Positions 35,435-44,308 of a stretch of 64,000 bases of DNA are shown here, piece after piece; within the stretch, counting starts at the first letter, position 1; every line of letters begins with the position of its first letter. The position numbers and the translations under genes were made by a program. Source of the DNA: Arthrobacter sp. NtRootA1 (GTDB taxonomy: Bacteria; Actinomycetota; Actinomycetes; Actinomycetales; Micrococcaceae); contig NZ_AP024630.1 in NCBI RefSeq assembly GCF_019976975.1, positions 2,046,001 through 2,110,000 on the forward strand, given 5' to 3'. The notes beneath the pieces are model-generated. The model was not told where the DNA came from. It saw only the letters and a program-made list of their open reading frames with translations, and ran no database searches.

Positions 35435-36702
35435 GCACCCTTCGTCAGGGTTCCCGCATCGCGGTTTTGGGAGCTGGACTTGCAGGCTTGGCAGCTGCTA
35501 CGCAGCTAAGAGCCGATGGCTTCGATGTGACCGTTCTTGAGGCCAGGGACAGGTCCGGGGGGCGCGTCTGGTCAGAATCAATCACGGCCGGGCGCGAAGA
35601 ACCCTGCGTTATCGAACGGGGCGCCGAGTTCGTATTGCATGGTTACACGACGATGCGGCGCCTGCTTGATTTGACCGGCTTGTCCCTGGTTGACACCGGC
35701 ATGAGCTACTACGTTCGTGCTCTGGCGGACACCCCCGACATCAGCACGCAAGACGTGGTAGAAGCAGGCCGAGCAGCTGCCGCCATCGCCCGAACCTACC
35801 CCTCACCACCATCCGCAGAAAAGGTCCTGCAACGTTTGGACTGCGATGATCGGCTCGTGGATGCACTTCGCGCTCGTATCGAAATCTCCACCGCTGTCGC
35901 GGCAGATCACGTCAGCGCTGACACTCTTGAGCACATTGCATCCTTCGAGCCGCGTCCGAGTTGGAGGATCAGCGGCGGAAACCAGGAGCTTCCTAAAGCC
36001 TTGGCTGCCCGTCTCGGCGACTCGGTGCACTACCGGGAAACCATTCACGCGGTTACAGACCTCGGCGAAGAAGTCCTCGTGGAAACATCGGCAGGCAGCG
36101 CGACTTTCGACGCCGCCGTCGTAGCGCTCCCATTGTCCATCGCGCGGGACCAAGCGACTCTTGCCCTGTCGGTTCCGGAATGGAAGACCAGCGCACTGAA
36201 CCGGGTACTGCAAGGGGATGCGGCCAAGCTTCACCTCCCGCTGCGATCCGTCCCGGCAACGAGCGCGGTGATGTCAACGAACGGCCGCTTCTGGACATGG
36301 ACTGCGCAGGACAATACCGGTTCGGTCACTCCTGTGCTCAATTCCTTTATGGGCTCTCCCGGCGCTTTGGACCGGGCACAAGGCGACGGGGATTTCAACG
36401 CGTGGATAACCCATGCACGGCACATTCGCCCGGAACTGGACTTCAGTGAGAGTGACGCCGTCGCCACGGTTTGGCGCAACGATCCTCTCGCCCGCGGCGC
36501 TTATGCAGCTTTCGCCCCAGGCGGAGGAAGAACTGATTCGGAAGAACTGGAACGCCCGGTAGGCAACCTCCTCTTCGCCGGCGAGTACGCTGATCCTGAC
36601 TTCACCGGCCTGATGGAAGGCGCACTCCGCAGCGGCGAACGAGCGGCGGTCAGGATCAGGAATGCTGTCCAGGGTCTCAAAATTGAGGCGGCCAGCGCAT
36701 GA
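35431..36702 (+). CDS. FAD-dependent amine oxidase
   Basis: A 423-residue flavin amine oxidase from ATG 35431; an ATG at 35374 in the same frame has no ribosome site. The dinucleotide motif GAGLAGLAAATQL is at about residues 15-27, then the E-A-R-D-R-x-G-G-R motif (LEARDRSGGRVW) near 40-51. The C-terminal flavin-contacting segment LLFAGEYADPDFTGLMEGALRSGERAA lies near 385-410. It would oxidise an amine to an imine or aldehyde with release of H2O2. It overlaps the cupin gene by 4 bases (ATGA), and two aldehyde dehydrogenases follow, consistent with onward oxidation of the aldehyde. Confidence 0.9.
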   Translation: MSTLRQGSRIAVLGAGLAGLAAATQLRADGFDVTVLEARDRSGGRVWSESITAGREEPCVIERGAEFVLHGYTTMRRLLDLTGLSLVDTGMSYYVRALADTPDISTQDVVEAGRAAAAIARTYPSPPSAEKVLQRLDCDDRLVDALRARIEISTAVAADHVSADTLEHIASFEPRPSWRISGGNQELPKALAARLGDSVHYRETIHAVTDLGEEVLVETSAGSATFDAAVVALPLSIARDQATLALSVPEWKTSALNRVLQGDAAKLHLPLRSVPATSAVMSTNGRFWTWTAQDNTGSVTPVLNSFMGSPGALDRAQGDGDFNAWITHARHIRPELDFSESDAVATVWRNDPLARGAYAAFAPGGGRTDSEELERPVGNLLFAGEYADPDFTGLMEGALRSGERAAVRIRNAVQGLKIEAASA

Positions 36703-37049
36703 ACGCGGCCGTAGCAACTACAGACGATATCCAGTGGCCCGAGCAGGTGCCTATAAGCCCGGAGCGCGTCCTCTCCGGTGCCCCTTCGGCAAGCACTCTG
36801 GTCCTGTACGGCGACCCTGGCACGGAAGCCGGCCTTTGGAAGGTCACTCCTGGTGAATTCACCACCAAGCTGACTGGCTACAGAGAGTTCATTCACATCG
36901 TTGACGGCCAGGGTCAACCTATCGATGACCAAGGGCACGAAACCAACCTGCGGGCGGGGACAATTGTGGCTCTCCCTGAAGGCTGGGCGGGCCGCTGGAG
37001 CGTGCAAACAGAGCTCGTCAAGTCCTACTCGATCGTCCGGGCACAGTAG
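36699..37049 (+). CDS. Cupin-domain protein
   Basis: A 116-residue single-domain cupin. EAGLWKVTPGEFTTKLTGYREFIHIVDGQGQPIDDQGHETNLRAG contains the two conserved beta-barrel motifs, but they resemble the DUF861/EutQ-like branch, in which the metal-ligand His residues are largely replaced. It overlaps the amine oxidase gene by 4 bases and precedes the aldehyde dehydrogenase gene by 62. Small cupins of this kind accompany many amine oxidase/aldehyde dehydrogenase operons; the role may be binding or isomerising an unstable intermediate, but is not known. Confidence 0.8.
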   Translation: MNAAVATTDDIQWPEQVPISPERVLSGAPSASTLVLYGDPGTEAGLWKVTPGEFTTKLTGYREFIHIVDGQGQPIDDQGHETNLRAGTIVALPEGWAGRWSVQTELVKSYSIVRAQ

Positions 37050-37111
37050 AGCCGCCGGCAGCGCCCCAACCACTCTTTGCCTATACCAATGAACAATGTA
37101 AGGAACCACTC

Positions 37112-38680
37112 ATGAATGCCAATCTCGAATTCGCTCGAGTTAGCAACACCTTCTTCCATAACGGAGAGTACATCCCCGTATCGCAGGGCCGCGATGTCGT
37201 GGACCCTTCCAACAATAGAGTCATTGGCCAAATGGCTGAGGTCGGCCACGACGACATTGAAGCCGTCGTTGCTACCGCCAACGCTGCGCAGAAGGCATGG
37301 TACGCCTATACGGCACTGGATCGTGCCGAGATGCTGCACAAAGTGGCAGCGGAGATGAAGAAGCTCGCACCCGAAATTGCTGAACTGCTGACCCGTGAAA
37401 CGGGCAAGCCGTATAAGGAAAGCTCTGACGAAATGGCTTGGTCGGGTTCTGCAGTGGACTATTACGCAGAACTCGGTCGGCACTCGATTGGTTCGGTTCT
37501 GGGCACCTCTGTTGTCGGCCAGACCCACTACACCTTGAAGGAGCCCATGGGCACGGTGGTGAGCATCCTTCCTGCGAACTTCCCCATTCTGTTGCTGATG
37601 TGGTCCGCGGCAGCTGCCTTGGCAGCGGGCAACTCTGTGATCGTCAAACCCTCGGAAAACGCCTCCCTGACGACTCTTTCCTTCATGCGGGTCTTCCGGA
37701 ACCTGCCTACTGGGTTGGTCCAGTGTGTCTCCGGTGGTGCCGACACGGCGAAGCAGCTCGTCTCCCACAAGAACACCCACATGATTGCCTTCACCGGAAG
37801 TGTAGCGACCGGCCAGGCTGTTTCACGGGCCTGTGCTGAGCACTTCAAGCCGCATCTGATTGAAGCTTCGGGCAGTGATGCTTTCCTGGTTATGCCGTCT
37901 GCCCCTATTGACGTGGCAGCCCGCGCGGCTACCTTTGCGTCCTTCTTCAACGCCGGCCAGGTGTGCACCTCTGCCGAGAAGATCCTTGTCCATGAGGACG
38001 TTTACGACCAGTTCATGGAAACGTTTGTCGCTAACGTGAAGCGGTTGCGGATCGGCCACGGCCTCGACAAGGTCGATTTCGGCCCGATGGAAAACGCACG
38101 TGAGGTTGCCCGCGTAGAGCAGCTGGTCGCCCGGGCCGTTGAGCAAGGCGCCGCCGTCACCATCGGCGGAAACAGGTTGAACCTCGGCGGGGAGCTGCAG
38201 GACGGGTTCTTCTACGCGCCCACAGTGCTGGAGGGCCTGCGCCCGGACATGGACATCTTCACCACCGAGGTGTTCGGACCCGTTGCTCCGGTCTATAAGG
38301 TCTCAAGCTTCGAAGAGGCCTTGAAGATCGCCAACGACTCGCCTTTCGGTCTCGGCGCTACCTTATACTCCAAGGACATCGAAGAGATCACCCGAGCCAC
38401 CAACGAAATCGTTAGCGGCATGGTGTGGGTCAACGCGCCGATCCTCGACAACGATGCAGGACCCTTCGGTGGCCGCAAAATGTCCGGCATTGGCCGCCAG
38501 CTGGGCGCCGAAGGGCTCGACACCTTCCGTCACACAAAACTCGTCATGATCGATCCGGCAGCTTCCAGCCACGACTTCTGGTGGTTCCCCTATAAGGACA
38601 AGGAAGCCTGGCATGGTGCACAGGGCAGCGAAGAAGCTGCCGTCCAGAACTCCCACAGCTACGTAGCCGCTGGAGCCTGA
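37112..38680 (+). CDS. Aldehyde dehydrogenase family protein
   Basis: A 522-residue NAD(P)-dependent aldehyde dehydrogenase. The catalytic Cys is in FNAGQVCTSAEK near residue 290 and the general-base Glu in LIEASGSDAFLV near 255. The latter departs from the usual E-L-G-G-x-x. The oxyanion Asn is in LPANFPILLLMW near 158, and the cofactor region FTGSVATGQAV near 230. A C-terminal tail of about 35 residues (DFWWFPYKDKEAW) is typical of the phenylacetaldehyde/betaine-aldehyde-like branch. It lies between the cupin gene and the succinate-semialdehyde dehydrogenase-like gene and would oxidise the amine oxidase product. Confidence 0.9.
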   Translation: MNANLEFARVSNTFFHNGEYIPVSQGRDVVDPSNNRVIGQMAEVGHDDIEAVVATANAAQKAWYAYTALDRAEMLHKVAAEMKKLAPEIAELLTRETGKPYKESSDEMAWSGSAVDYYAELGRHSIGSVLGTSVVGQTHYTLKEPMGTVVSILPANFPILLLMWSAAAALAAGNSVIVKPSENASLTTLSFMRVFRNLPTGLVQCVSGGADTAKQLVSHKNTHMIAFTGSVATGQAVSRACAEHFKPHLIEASGSDAFLVMPSAPIDVAARAATFASFFNAGQVCTSAEKILVHEDVYDQFMETFVANVKRLRIGHGLDKVDFGPMENAREVARVEQLVARAVEQGAAVTIGGNRLNLGGELQDGFFYAPTVLEGLRPDMDIFTTEVFGPVAPVYKVSSFEEALKIANDSPFGLGATLYSKDIEEITRATNEIVSGMVWVNAPILDNDAGPFGGRKMSGIGRQLGAEGLDTFRHTKLVMIDPAASSHDFWWFPYKDKEAWHGAQGSEEAAVQNSHSYVAAGA

Positions 38681-38708
38681 CCCCGCAACAAGTGAGGTCA
38701 TCGGACGA

Positions 38709-38730
38709 CAACAAGTTTTCAAACTTGTTG
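38709..38730. promoter_or_regulatory. 22-bp palindrome, operator or terminator hairpin
   Basis: CAACAAGTTT-TC-AAACTTGTTG is a perfect inverted repeat with 10-base arms, 29 bases after the aldehyde dehydrogenase stop and about 175 before the next start. Without a T run it may be an operator for an internal promoter rather than a terminator. Confidence 0.5.
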
Positions 38731-38786
38731 ACAGGACTGGATGGATGACCTTCCAGGTGCAACGGTGCTGGTGAATCCAGAACCTC

Positions 38787-38833
38787 CTGCCGCCGTGTCT
38801 TGACTGGAATTCCTATTCAGAACACGGCGGCAG
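38787..38833 (+). promoter_or_regulatory. Long stem-loop in 5' leader of the semialdehyde dehydrogenase gene
   Basis: Arms 38787-38798 and 38822-38833 (CTGCCGCCGTGT and its exact complement) form a 12-bp stem around a 23-base loop, ending 71 bases before the ATG. It may serve as transcript stabiliser or attenuator; no known riboswitch class is recognised. Confidence 0.4.
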
Positions 38834-38904
38834 TACTTTCCCCACGGCTGCCCGGACTGGTTCAACACCGGGACGTTTATCCCCTTTCCCAAAGGAAGAA
38901 TCCC

Positions 38905-40305
38905 ATGATCTCCACGATCAACCCGGCTACGGGCAAACAACTTCAAACGTTCGATACGCACTCATACTTCCAGATCGACGGGATCCTTACTGCCGCCTTT
39001 GACGCGCAGAAGGCCTGGCGGCTGGTGCCCGTTGAGGATCGCGTACAGATCCTCCGGAACACAGCCAAGATCCTGCGTGAAAACGTCAACGAATACGCGC
39101 ACCTGATCACGCTGGAGATGGGCAAGCCTATTTCCGAGGCTCGGGCCGAGATTGAAAAGTCCGCCGTCGCCGCGGACTTCTACGCCCAAAACGCCGTCAG
39201 CTTCTTGGATTTCGAAAGCATAGACGCCGACGTCAAGGAAAGCGGTGTGGTCTACGAGCCGCTGGGCGTCGTGCTGGCCATCATGCCATGGAACTATCCT
39301 TTCTGGCAGTTCTTCCGCTTCGCGCTCCCGGCGCTAGTGGCCGGGAACGGCGCGATCCTCAAGCATGCGAACAACGTGCCCCGTTCAGCGTTGGCCGTAC
39401 AGGACATTCTCGACAAGGCGGGTTTGGCCCCTGGTCTTTGTGCCACGGTCCTGATCGAACCAGAGAAGGTCGCTGCTATTATCGCTGACGACAGGATCGC
39501 CGCGGTCGCGCTCACCGGTTCCACTCAAGTCGGCGCCATCGTCGCTTCCCAGGCCGGAGCGGCCCTCAAGAAACAGGTCCTGGAGCTCGGTGGGTCCGAT
39601 CCGTTCATCGTTTTATCCGATGCGGATATCAAGGACGCCGCACGGACCGCTGTTAGGGCCCGCTTCACCAACGCGGGACAGGCATGCATCAACGCCAAAC
39701 GCTTCATCGTCGATGAAGAGATCGCCGACGAGTTCGTTGCCGAGTTCGTGATCCAGACTCGGGAACTTATCCTTGGCGATCCGTTGGACCCTGCCACCGA
39801 CATGGGACCCATGGCCCGAGAAAACCTGCGCGCCACACTTCACGATCAGGTCCAGCGCACCATGGAGGCAGGAGGACGGCTTCTGCTGGGTGGAGAACTG
39901 CCTGAGGGCCCCGGGTATTTTTACCCGCCAACGATCATCGACCGGGTCATTCCGGGGCACGCCGCCTTTGACGAAGAGACCTTTGGCCCGGTAGCTGCTA
40001 TCACCCGCGTCTCGTCCACCGAAGAAGCAATCGCCCTGGCCAACCAGACCGAGTTCGGACTGGCCGCTTCCTTGTGGACCCGAGACACGGACAGAGCAAA
40101 GGCAGTCGTGCGCCGACTGGATGCCGGAGCGGTTTTCGTCAACGGAATGGTGGTCTCTGACCCGCGTCTTCCTTTTGGTGGCATCAAGAAATCGGGGTAT
40201 GGACGCGAACTCGGCCGCCAAGGCATCCGCGAATTCACCAACATGAAGACCGTCTGGATCGGCCCTGACACGACCGGGACGAAGGGGAAGAAATGGGCAC
40301 AGTGA
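38905..40305 (+). CDS. Succinate-semialdehyde dehydrogenase-like NAD-dependent enzyme
   Basis: A 466-residue aldehyde dehydrogenase from ATG 38905, which follows AAAGGAAG; an upstream in-frame start has none. Oxyanion Asn is in IMPWNYPFWQFFRFALPAL near residue 133, the cofactor segment LTGSTQVGAIV near 205, Glu in LELGGSDPFIV near 230 and catalytic Cys in TNAGQACINAKRF near 265. The short MPWNYP form matches GabD2/Sad-type succinate-semialdehyde dehydrogenases. In pAO1 of Arthrobacter nicotinovorans a sad gene accompanies the purU-mabO-folD cluster, as here. Function would be oxidation of succinate semialdehyde to succinate. Confidence 0.88.
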   Translation: MISTINPATGKQLQTFDTHSYFQIDGILTAAFDAQKAWRLVPVEDRVQILRNTAKILRENVNEYAHLITLEMGKPISEARAEIEKSAVAADFYAQNAVSFLDFESIDADVKESGVVYEPLGVVLAIMPWNYPFWQFFRFALPALVAGNGAILKHANNVPRSALAVQDILDKAGLAPGLCATVLIEPEKVAAIIADDRIAAVALTGSTQVGAIVASQAGAALKKQVLELGGSDPFIVLSDADIKDAARTAVRARFTNAGQACINAKRFIVDEEIADEFVAEFVIQTRELILGDPLDPATDMGPMARENLRATLHDQVQRTMEAGGRLLLGGELPEGPGYFYPPTIIDRVIPGHAAFDEETFGPVAAITRVSSTEEAIALANQTEFGLAASLWTRDTDRAKAVVRRLDAGAVFVNGMVVSDPRLPFGGIKKSGYGRELGRQGIREFTNMKTVWIGPDTTGTKGKKWAQ

Positions 40306-40508
40306 ACCGCCCGTTGGTCAACGAGATCTCCGACTGGACGGACCTCAGCCCGGGTCAACCGGTTCAAGTGGATAACGGTGATGGCCAAGTCTCCCGTGCA
40401 CTCGTGGATACGCTTTTTGAGGAGGGAAGCATTATCTGGCTCCGCAACGAACCGGGGTCGCGGTCGCTGCACCTGCGAGACGATCCCTTGACCCTCTACG
40501 CAATCTGA
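40293..40508 (+). CDS. Small hypothetical protein linked to the aldehyde dehydrogenase gene
   Basis: A 71-residue protein overlapping the dehydrogenase gene by 13 bases. The dehydrogenase end (GGGGAAG) provides its ribosome site. The sequence (LSPGQPVQVDNGDGQVSRALVD) predicts a small beta-barrel. No family recognised, no Cys or membrane span. Translational coupling implies a function with the dehydrogenase or its pathway. Confidence 0.65.
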   Translation: MGTVNRPLVNEISDWTDLSPGQPVQVDNGDGQVSRALVDTLFEEGSIIWLRNEPGSRSLHLRDDPLTLYAI

Positions 40509-40518
40509 TTGTCCGAAC

Positions 40519-40553
40519 CTGCAGCGCCGGCCTTGGAACGGCCGGCGCTGCAG
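40519..40553. terminator. Strong hairpin terminator
   Basis: 14-bp perfect stem (40519-40532 with 40540-40553) around TTGGAAC, 10 bases after the small gene's stop. With the next hairpin at 40599-40630 it separates this operon from the convergent folD operon. Confidence 0.7.
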
Positions 40554-40598
40554 CGGTTTAAACGCCTCTTCACAGCAGCAGGCTCGGGCAGAGACGAG

Positions 40599-40630
40599 AG
40601 ATGCCCCGCTCCCTAAGGGGCGGGGCATCT
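40599..40630. terminator. Second hairpin between convergent operons
   Basis: Perfect 11-bp stem AGATGCCCCGC/GCGGGGCATCT, with additional CCC/GGG pairing inside the loop. It is placed on the folD side of the convergent pair. Confidence 0.7.
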
Positions 40631-40744
40631 GTTGCGACGACCTCAATTTTCTTGAGCCGTCGCTGTTCGTCGTGGGCTTGCGCAGGGTTCATGTGGGTGA
40701 GCTTTGTTGCGAGCTTCGCCTGCCGACGACGAATCCCTTCTGGT

Positions 40745-41680
40745 TTACTGTCCGTTCCGAGTTGTTCGTGCGGCTATGTCCACGACATTGACGAGGAGCA
40801 TGGCCCGGGTCATGGGACCAACACCACCGGGATTCGGTGAGTACCAGCTGGCGACCGCTTCGGCGCCCGTCTCGACATCACCTTGCAGCCTGGACTTACC
40901 GGTGGCCCCGTCAACGCTCCGAGACACTCCCACGTCCAGAACAATCGCTCCTGGCTTGAGCTGGGGGGTCTTGACGATAGCGGGCACGCCCGCTGCGGCA
41001 ATGACAACATCCGCGCGGGCGATCAGTCTGCCCAAGTCAGTTGAGCCCGTATGTGCCAAGGTCACAGTGGCGTTGATGGCACGACGTGTCAGCAACAGGC
41101 CCAAGGGCCGTCCGACAGTTACGCCGCGCCCGATCACGAGCACTTCCATCCCGGTCAGGGCAATGTTGTACCGTTCGAGCAGCTCGACAATGGCGCTCGG
41201 TGTGCAGGGGAGGGGTGAATCGATGGTTTCTCCGACGTTCAGTACGAGTCGGCCCAGGTTGGTTGGGTGCAGCCCGTCGGCGTCTTTGTTGGGGGCGATC
41301 TTTTCCAGGACGGCGTTCTGGTCGATGTGTGCCGGCAAGGGAAGCTGGACGATATACCCGGTGGTGGCAGGGTCCTCATTGAGCTCTAACAGGACTGCTT
41401 CGAGGTCTTCTTGTGAAATGTCGGCAGGAAGATCCCGGCGGATGGATTCGATCCCGACCTCAGCGCAATCGCGATGCTTTCCGGCTACGTAGGAGTGGCT
41501 TGCCGGGTCGTCTCCGACCAGAACGGTGCCTAGCCCGACAGCGATGCCGGCGTCTTTGAGCGCAGCGACGCATCCGGCCAGTTCTGCCTTGATGCTTGCT
41601 GCGGTTGCTTTGCCGTCGAGAAGGCGGCCCGTGCCGCGCGGGGCAACGGATGTTTCACGTTCCATCAGATTCTCTGACAA
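40745..41680 (-). CDS. folD: Bifunctional methylenetetrahydrofolate dehydrogenase/cyclohydrolase
   Basis: A 311-residue FolD converting 5,10-methylene-THF to 10-formyl-THF with NADP. Tyr and Lys of the active site are in [10 protein letters not shown] near residue 69, the QLPLPAHID segment lies near 115, the cofactor motif [16 protein letters not shown] near 175, and the closing [15 protein letters not shown] near 285. An ATG 15 bases in is an alternative start. It is the third gene of the purU-mabO-folD operon, 98 bases after the flavoprotein gene. It oxidises the methylene group produced by the demethylating oxidase. Confidence 0.95.
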   Translation of the reverse strand: MSENLMERETSVAPRGTGRLLDGKATAASIKAELAGCVAALKDAGIAVGLGTVLVGDDPASHSYVAGKHRDCAEVGIESIRRDLPADISQEDLEAVLLELNEDPATTGYIVQLPLPAHIDQNAVLEKIAPNKDADGLHPTNLGRLVLNVGETIDSPLPCTPSAIVELLERYNIALTGMEVLVIGRGVTVGRPLGLLLTRRAINATVTLAHTGSTDLGRLIARADVVIAAAGVPAIVKTPQLKPGAIVLDVGVSRSVDGATGKSRLQGDVETGAEAVASWYSPNPGGVGPMTRAMLLVNVVDIAARTTRNGQ

Positions 41681-41778
41681 TGGTCAGTCCTTTCGTGTGG
41701 CTCATAGGGCTCCGCTGTCCGGGCCCTTGAAGGGGGAGTCCGCAGCTCCCTGAGGGGAACTGCGGACTGCCTCGGGTG

Positions 41779-44253
41779 TCAGCCGCGCAGACGTTCACCC
41801 TTGGGGTCATAGAACGGACGGCGCGAGACGGTGGCCGGGTACAGTCGGCCTTTGCATTGGACTTCGAATGAACCGGTAAGGTCCGTTTCGGGGTCGATTG
41901 CTGCAATGCCTACCGCACGGCCAAGTGTGTGGCCGTAGCTTCCGCTGGTCATCCGGCCGACGGGGATGTTGTTGCAATAGACGGTTTCGTCGTGAACAAA
42001 GACCGGTTCGGGATCGTCGATGGCAAGATACACGGTGCGATGCTCGGGTGTGGCGGGGTCGAGTTTCAGCAGCGCCTCTTTGCCAACGAAGCCGCCGGGT
42101 TTATCCAGGGCAACGGTGAAGCGAAGACCGGCCGAGTAGGGATCGTCAATGGGGCCGATGTCGTGTCCAAGGTGCCTGAATCCCTTTTCGCTTCGGAGCG
42201 AATCGAGGGCGTGGTATCCGGCCAGACGGATGCCCAAGTCCTGGCCGGCGTCCCAGAGGGCATCGAAAATGTTCACTGCAAGATCAGCACTGGGGTACAG
42301 CTCGTAGCCGAGTTCACCTACGAAGCTGACCCGCAGGCTGTAGGCGTAGCCGTCGGCAATTTCAACGGTCCGGCCATGGGTGTATCCTTGGGCGTCGTCG
42401 GACCAGTCCTCCGGTGAAATCCGGGAAAGCAGTTCCCGGCTTTTCGGTCCCATGACTCCGATCGTGGCCAGGCCTGCTGTGCAGTCGAACACCGAGGCGG
42501 CCCGGCCCTTGGCCAGTCGCTTCAGATAGGCAAGGGTCTTTTGCTGTGTAAAGGAGGGAGTGACAACGAGAAAGCGTTCCTCTTCGAGGCGCGTGATGGT
42601 GCCGTCGAGCTCGATTCCTGCAGCGTCGTTGAGGAACAGGGTGTAGACCGCCTTGTTCACCTCAACGTCGACGTCGGCGGTAGAGGCTTGCTGGCATACA
42701 GCCAGCGCGTCAGGCCCGGCCACCTCGAATTTTGCGAAGGGGCTCAGGTCAAAGAGCACGACTCCTTCGCGGGCGGCTTTGTGTTCCTCCGCGACGCGGG
42801 AGAACCAGCCAGGGCGGCCGTAGCTATAGTCGTAGGCTGGATACGTGCCGGGGTCTCCGTACCAGTTGGCGCGTTCCCCACCGTTGACCTCGCCAAAGCA
42901 TGCTCCGAGTTCGGCCAGCCTGGAGTGCAGGGGAGTGCGGCGTACGTTCCTAGCTGTGTCCATTTGAAGGTTTGGCCAGTGCATGGCATAGAGCCGACCA
43001 AGCCCTTCCTTGGTGCGGGCTTTGAGGTACCTACGGCTATTCTGGTGCCGGGAAAACCGCTGCACGTCTACGCTGGATGAATCGAAACGGGGCGTCCCTG
43101 AGATAATCCACTCTGCGAGTTCCTTGCCTACGCCGGGGGCATAAATGATGCCTTGGGAATTGAAACCGGCTGCGACATACAGATTCGATACCTCAGCGGT
43201 CTCTCCGAGGGCGAAATTTGCATCGGGGGTGAAACTCTCGGGAGCGTTGAGAAAGCGGTCATAGCCAGCTGTCGCCAGGGCGGGCACCGTGGTTTCAGCC
43301 CTCGCCCGGATGGGAGCGAAGTGGTTCCAGTTGGCGTCGAATTCGGCAAAGCCTGCTGTGGAGATATCCTCGACCGGGCGGGGTAGCCCGTCGGGTTCAA
43401 AAGCACCTACCAGCAGCCGGCCTTGTTCATGGCGCAAATAGTAGCTGCTGTCCAGGTCCCGGAATACCGGCAGCTGCGGCGCTGCTCCATCGATCTGCCC
43501 GGTCCTGACGTGTACATGCTCGGCTGCGTACAGCGGCACGTGAACGCCAGCTGTTGCGGCCAAATCCCGGGTCCACAAGCCACAGGCGAGGACCACACGA
43601 TCACAGTGGACGGCGCCCTGGTCAGTGAGGACGCCAACAATCTTGTTGTTCTCACGCAGGATCTTCTCGACCGTGACACTCTCACGGATCTGGGCGCCCA
43701 ACTGATGGGCAAGCTTGGCGAAGGCTATGGTGGCGTAGCCCGGGTTGATGTGTCCGTCATCCGGCAGCAGAAGCGCACCCAGGACGCCTGCGTGGCTGGC
43801 CAACGGCCACACCTCATGGAAACGGTCTTCTGTGAGCCACTCCGTGCGGACGCCTTGCTGTTCAGCTACGTCCTTGGCGTAGAGGAGTTCATCGACGCGG
43901 CCGGGCGTGCGGGCGACGCTGAGGGAACCGGACCGTTGGAAGGACACGTCAATCCCGGACATCTGCTCCAACTGGGTGTAAAACTCCAAGCCGTACTTTG
44001 AGAGCTTGGTCATTGTGGATGATCCTCGGGCGCCGGTTACGAGGCCTGCCGCGTGCCAGGAGGTGCCGCTGCCGAGAACATTGCCTTCAAGTAAGAGAAT
44101 GTCGCTCTCGCCCGCAGCAGCCAGGTGGTAGGCGATGCTGCTTCCTACAATCCCACCTCCCACGATGACGGTCCGGACCCGGGGCGGAAGCGGATCGCGG
44201 GAGGTCTCGGTGAAGGCTTTGGCGCTGATGGAGCGGTCGACGAGGCGGTCCAT
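41779..44253 (-). CDS. mabO: Demethylating flavoprotein oxidase with GcvT-like domain (gamma-N-methylaminobutyrate oxidase-like)
   Basis: An 824-residue, two-part protein of the dimethylglycine/sarcosine dehydrogenase family. The N-terminal DAO domain has VIVGGGIVGSSIAYHL at 29-44 and the Trp-His pair at residues 66-67 (SGTSWHAAGL); that His is the covalent FAD site in this family, and this spacing agrees with the W66/H67 I recall for pAO1 MabO. The C-terminal half is a GcvT/THF-binding domain (YDYSYGRPGWF, EKGFRHLGHDIGPIDDP). The start at 44253 is chosen for that match. It would move the N-methyl group to THF and release H2O2. It is flanked by purU and folD, the pAO1 order. Dimethylglycine or sarcosine oxidase activity is the main alternative. 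Confidence 0.85.
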   Translation of the reverse strand: MDRLVDRSISAKAFTETSRDPLPPRVRTVIVGGGIVGSSIAYHLAAAGESDILLLEGNVLGSGTSWHAAGLVTGARGSSTMTKLSKYGLEFYTQLEQMSGIDVSFQRSGSLSVARTPGRVDELLYAKDVAEQQGVRTEWLTEDRFHEVWPLASHAGVLGALLLPDDGHINPGYATIAFAKLAHQLGAQIRESVTVEKILRENNKIVGVLTDQGAVHCDRVVLACGLWTRDLAATAGVHVPLYAAEHVHVRTGQIDGAAPQLPVFRDLDSSYYLRHEQGRLLVGAFEPDGLPRPVEDISTAGFAEFDANWNHFAPIRARAETTVPALATAGYDRFLNAPESFTPDANFALGETAEVSNLYVAAGFNSQGIIYAPGVGKELAEWIISGTPRFDSSSVDVQRFSRHQNSRRYLKARTKEGLGRLYAMHWPNLQMDTARNVRRTPLHSRLAELGACFGEVNGGERANWYGDPGTYPAYDYSYGRPGWFSRVAEEHKAAREGVVLFDLSPFAKFEVAGPDALAVCQQASTADVDVEVNKAVYTLFLNDAAGIELDGTITRLEEERFLVVTPSFTQQKTLAYLKRLAKGRAASVFDCTAGLATIGVMGPKSRELLSRISPEDWSDDAQGYTHGRTVEIADGYAYSLRVSFVGELGYELYPSADLAVNIFDALWDAGQDLGIRLAGYHALDSLRSEKGFRHLGHDIGPIDDPYSAGLRFTVALDKPGGFVGKEALLKLDPATPEHRTVYLAIDDPEPVFVHDETVYCNNIPVGRMTSGSYGHTLGRAVGIAAIDPETDLTGSFEVQCKGRLYPATVSRRPFYDPKGERLRG

Positions 44254-44308
44254 AGGAATTCTCACTTCTGTTTGATCGGTGCACCGCGAGGGGCGCAAGG
44301 GTGATTTG

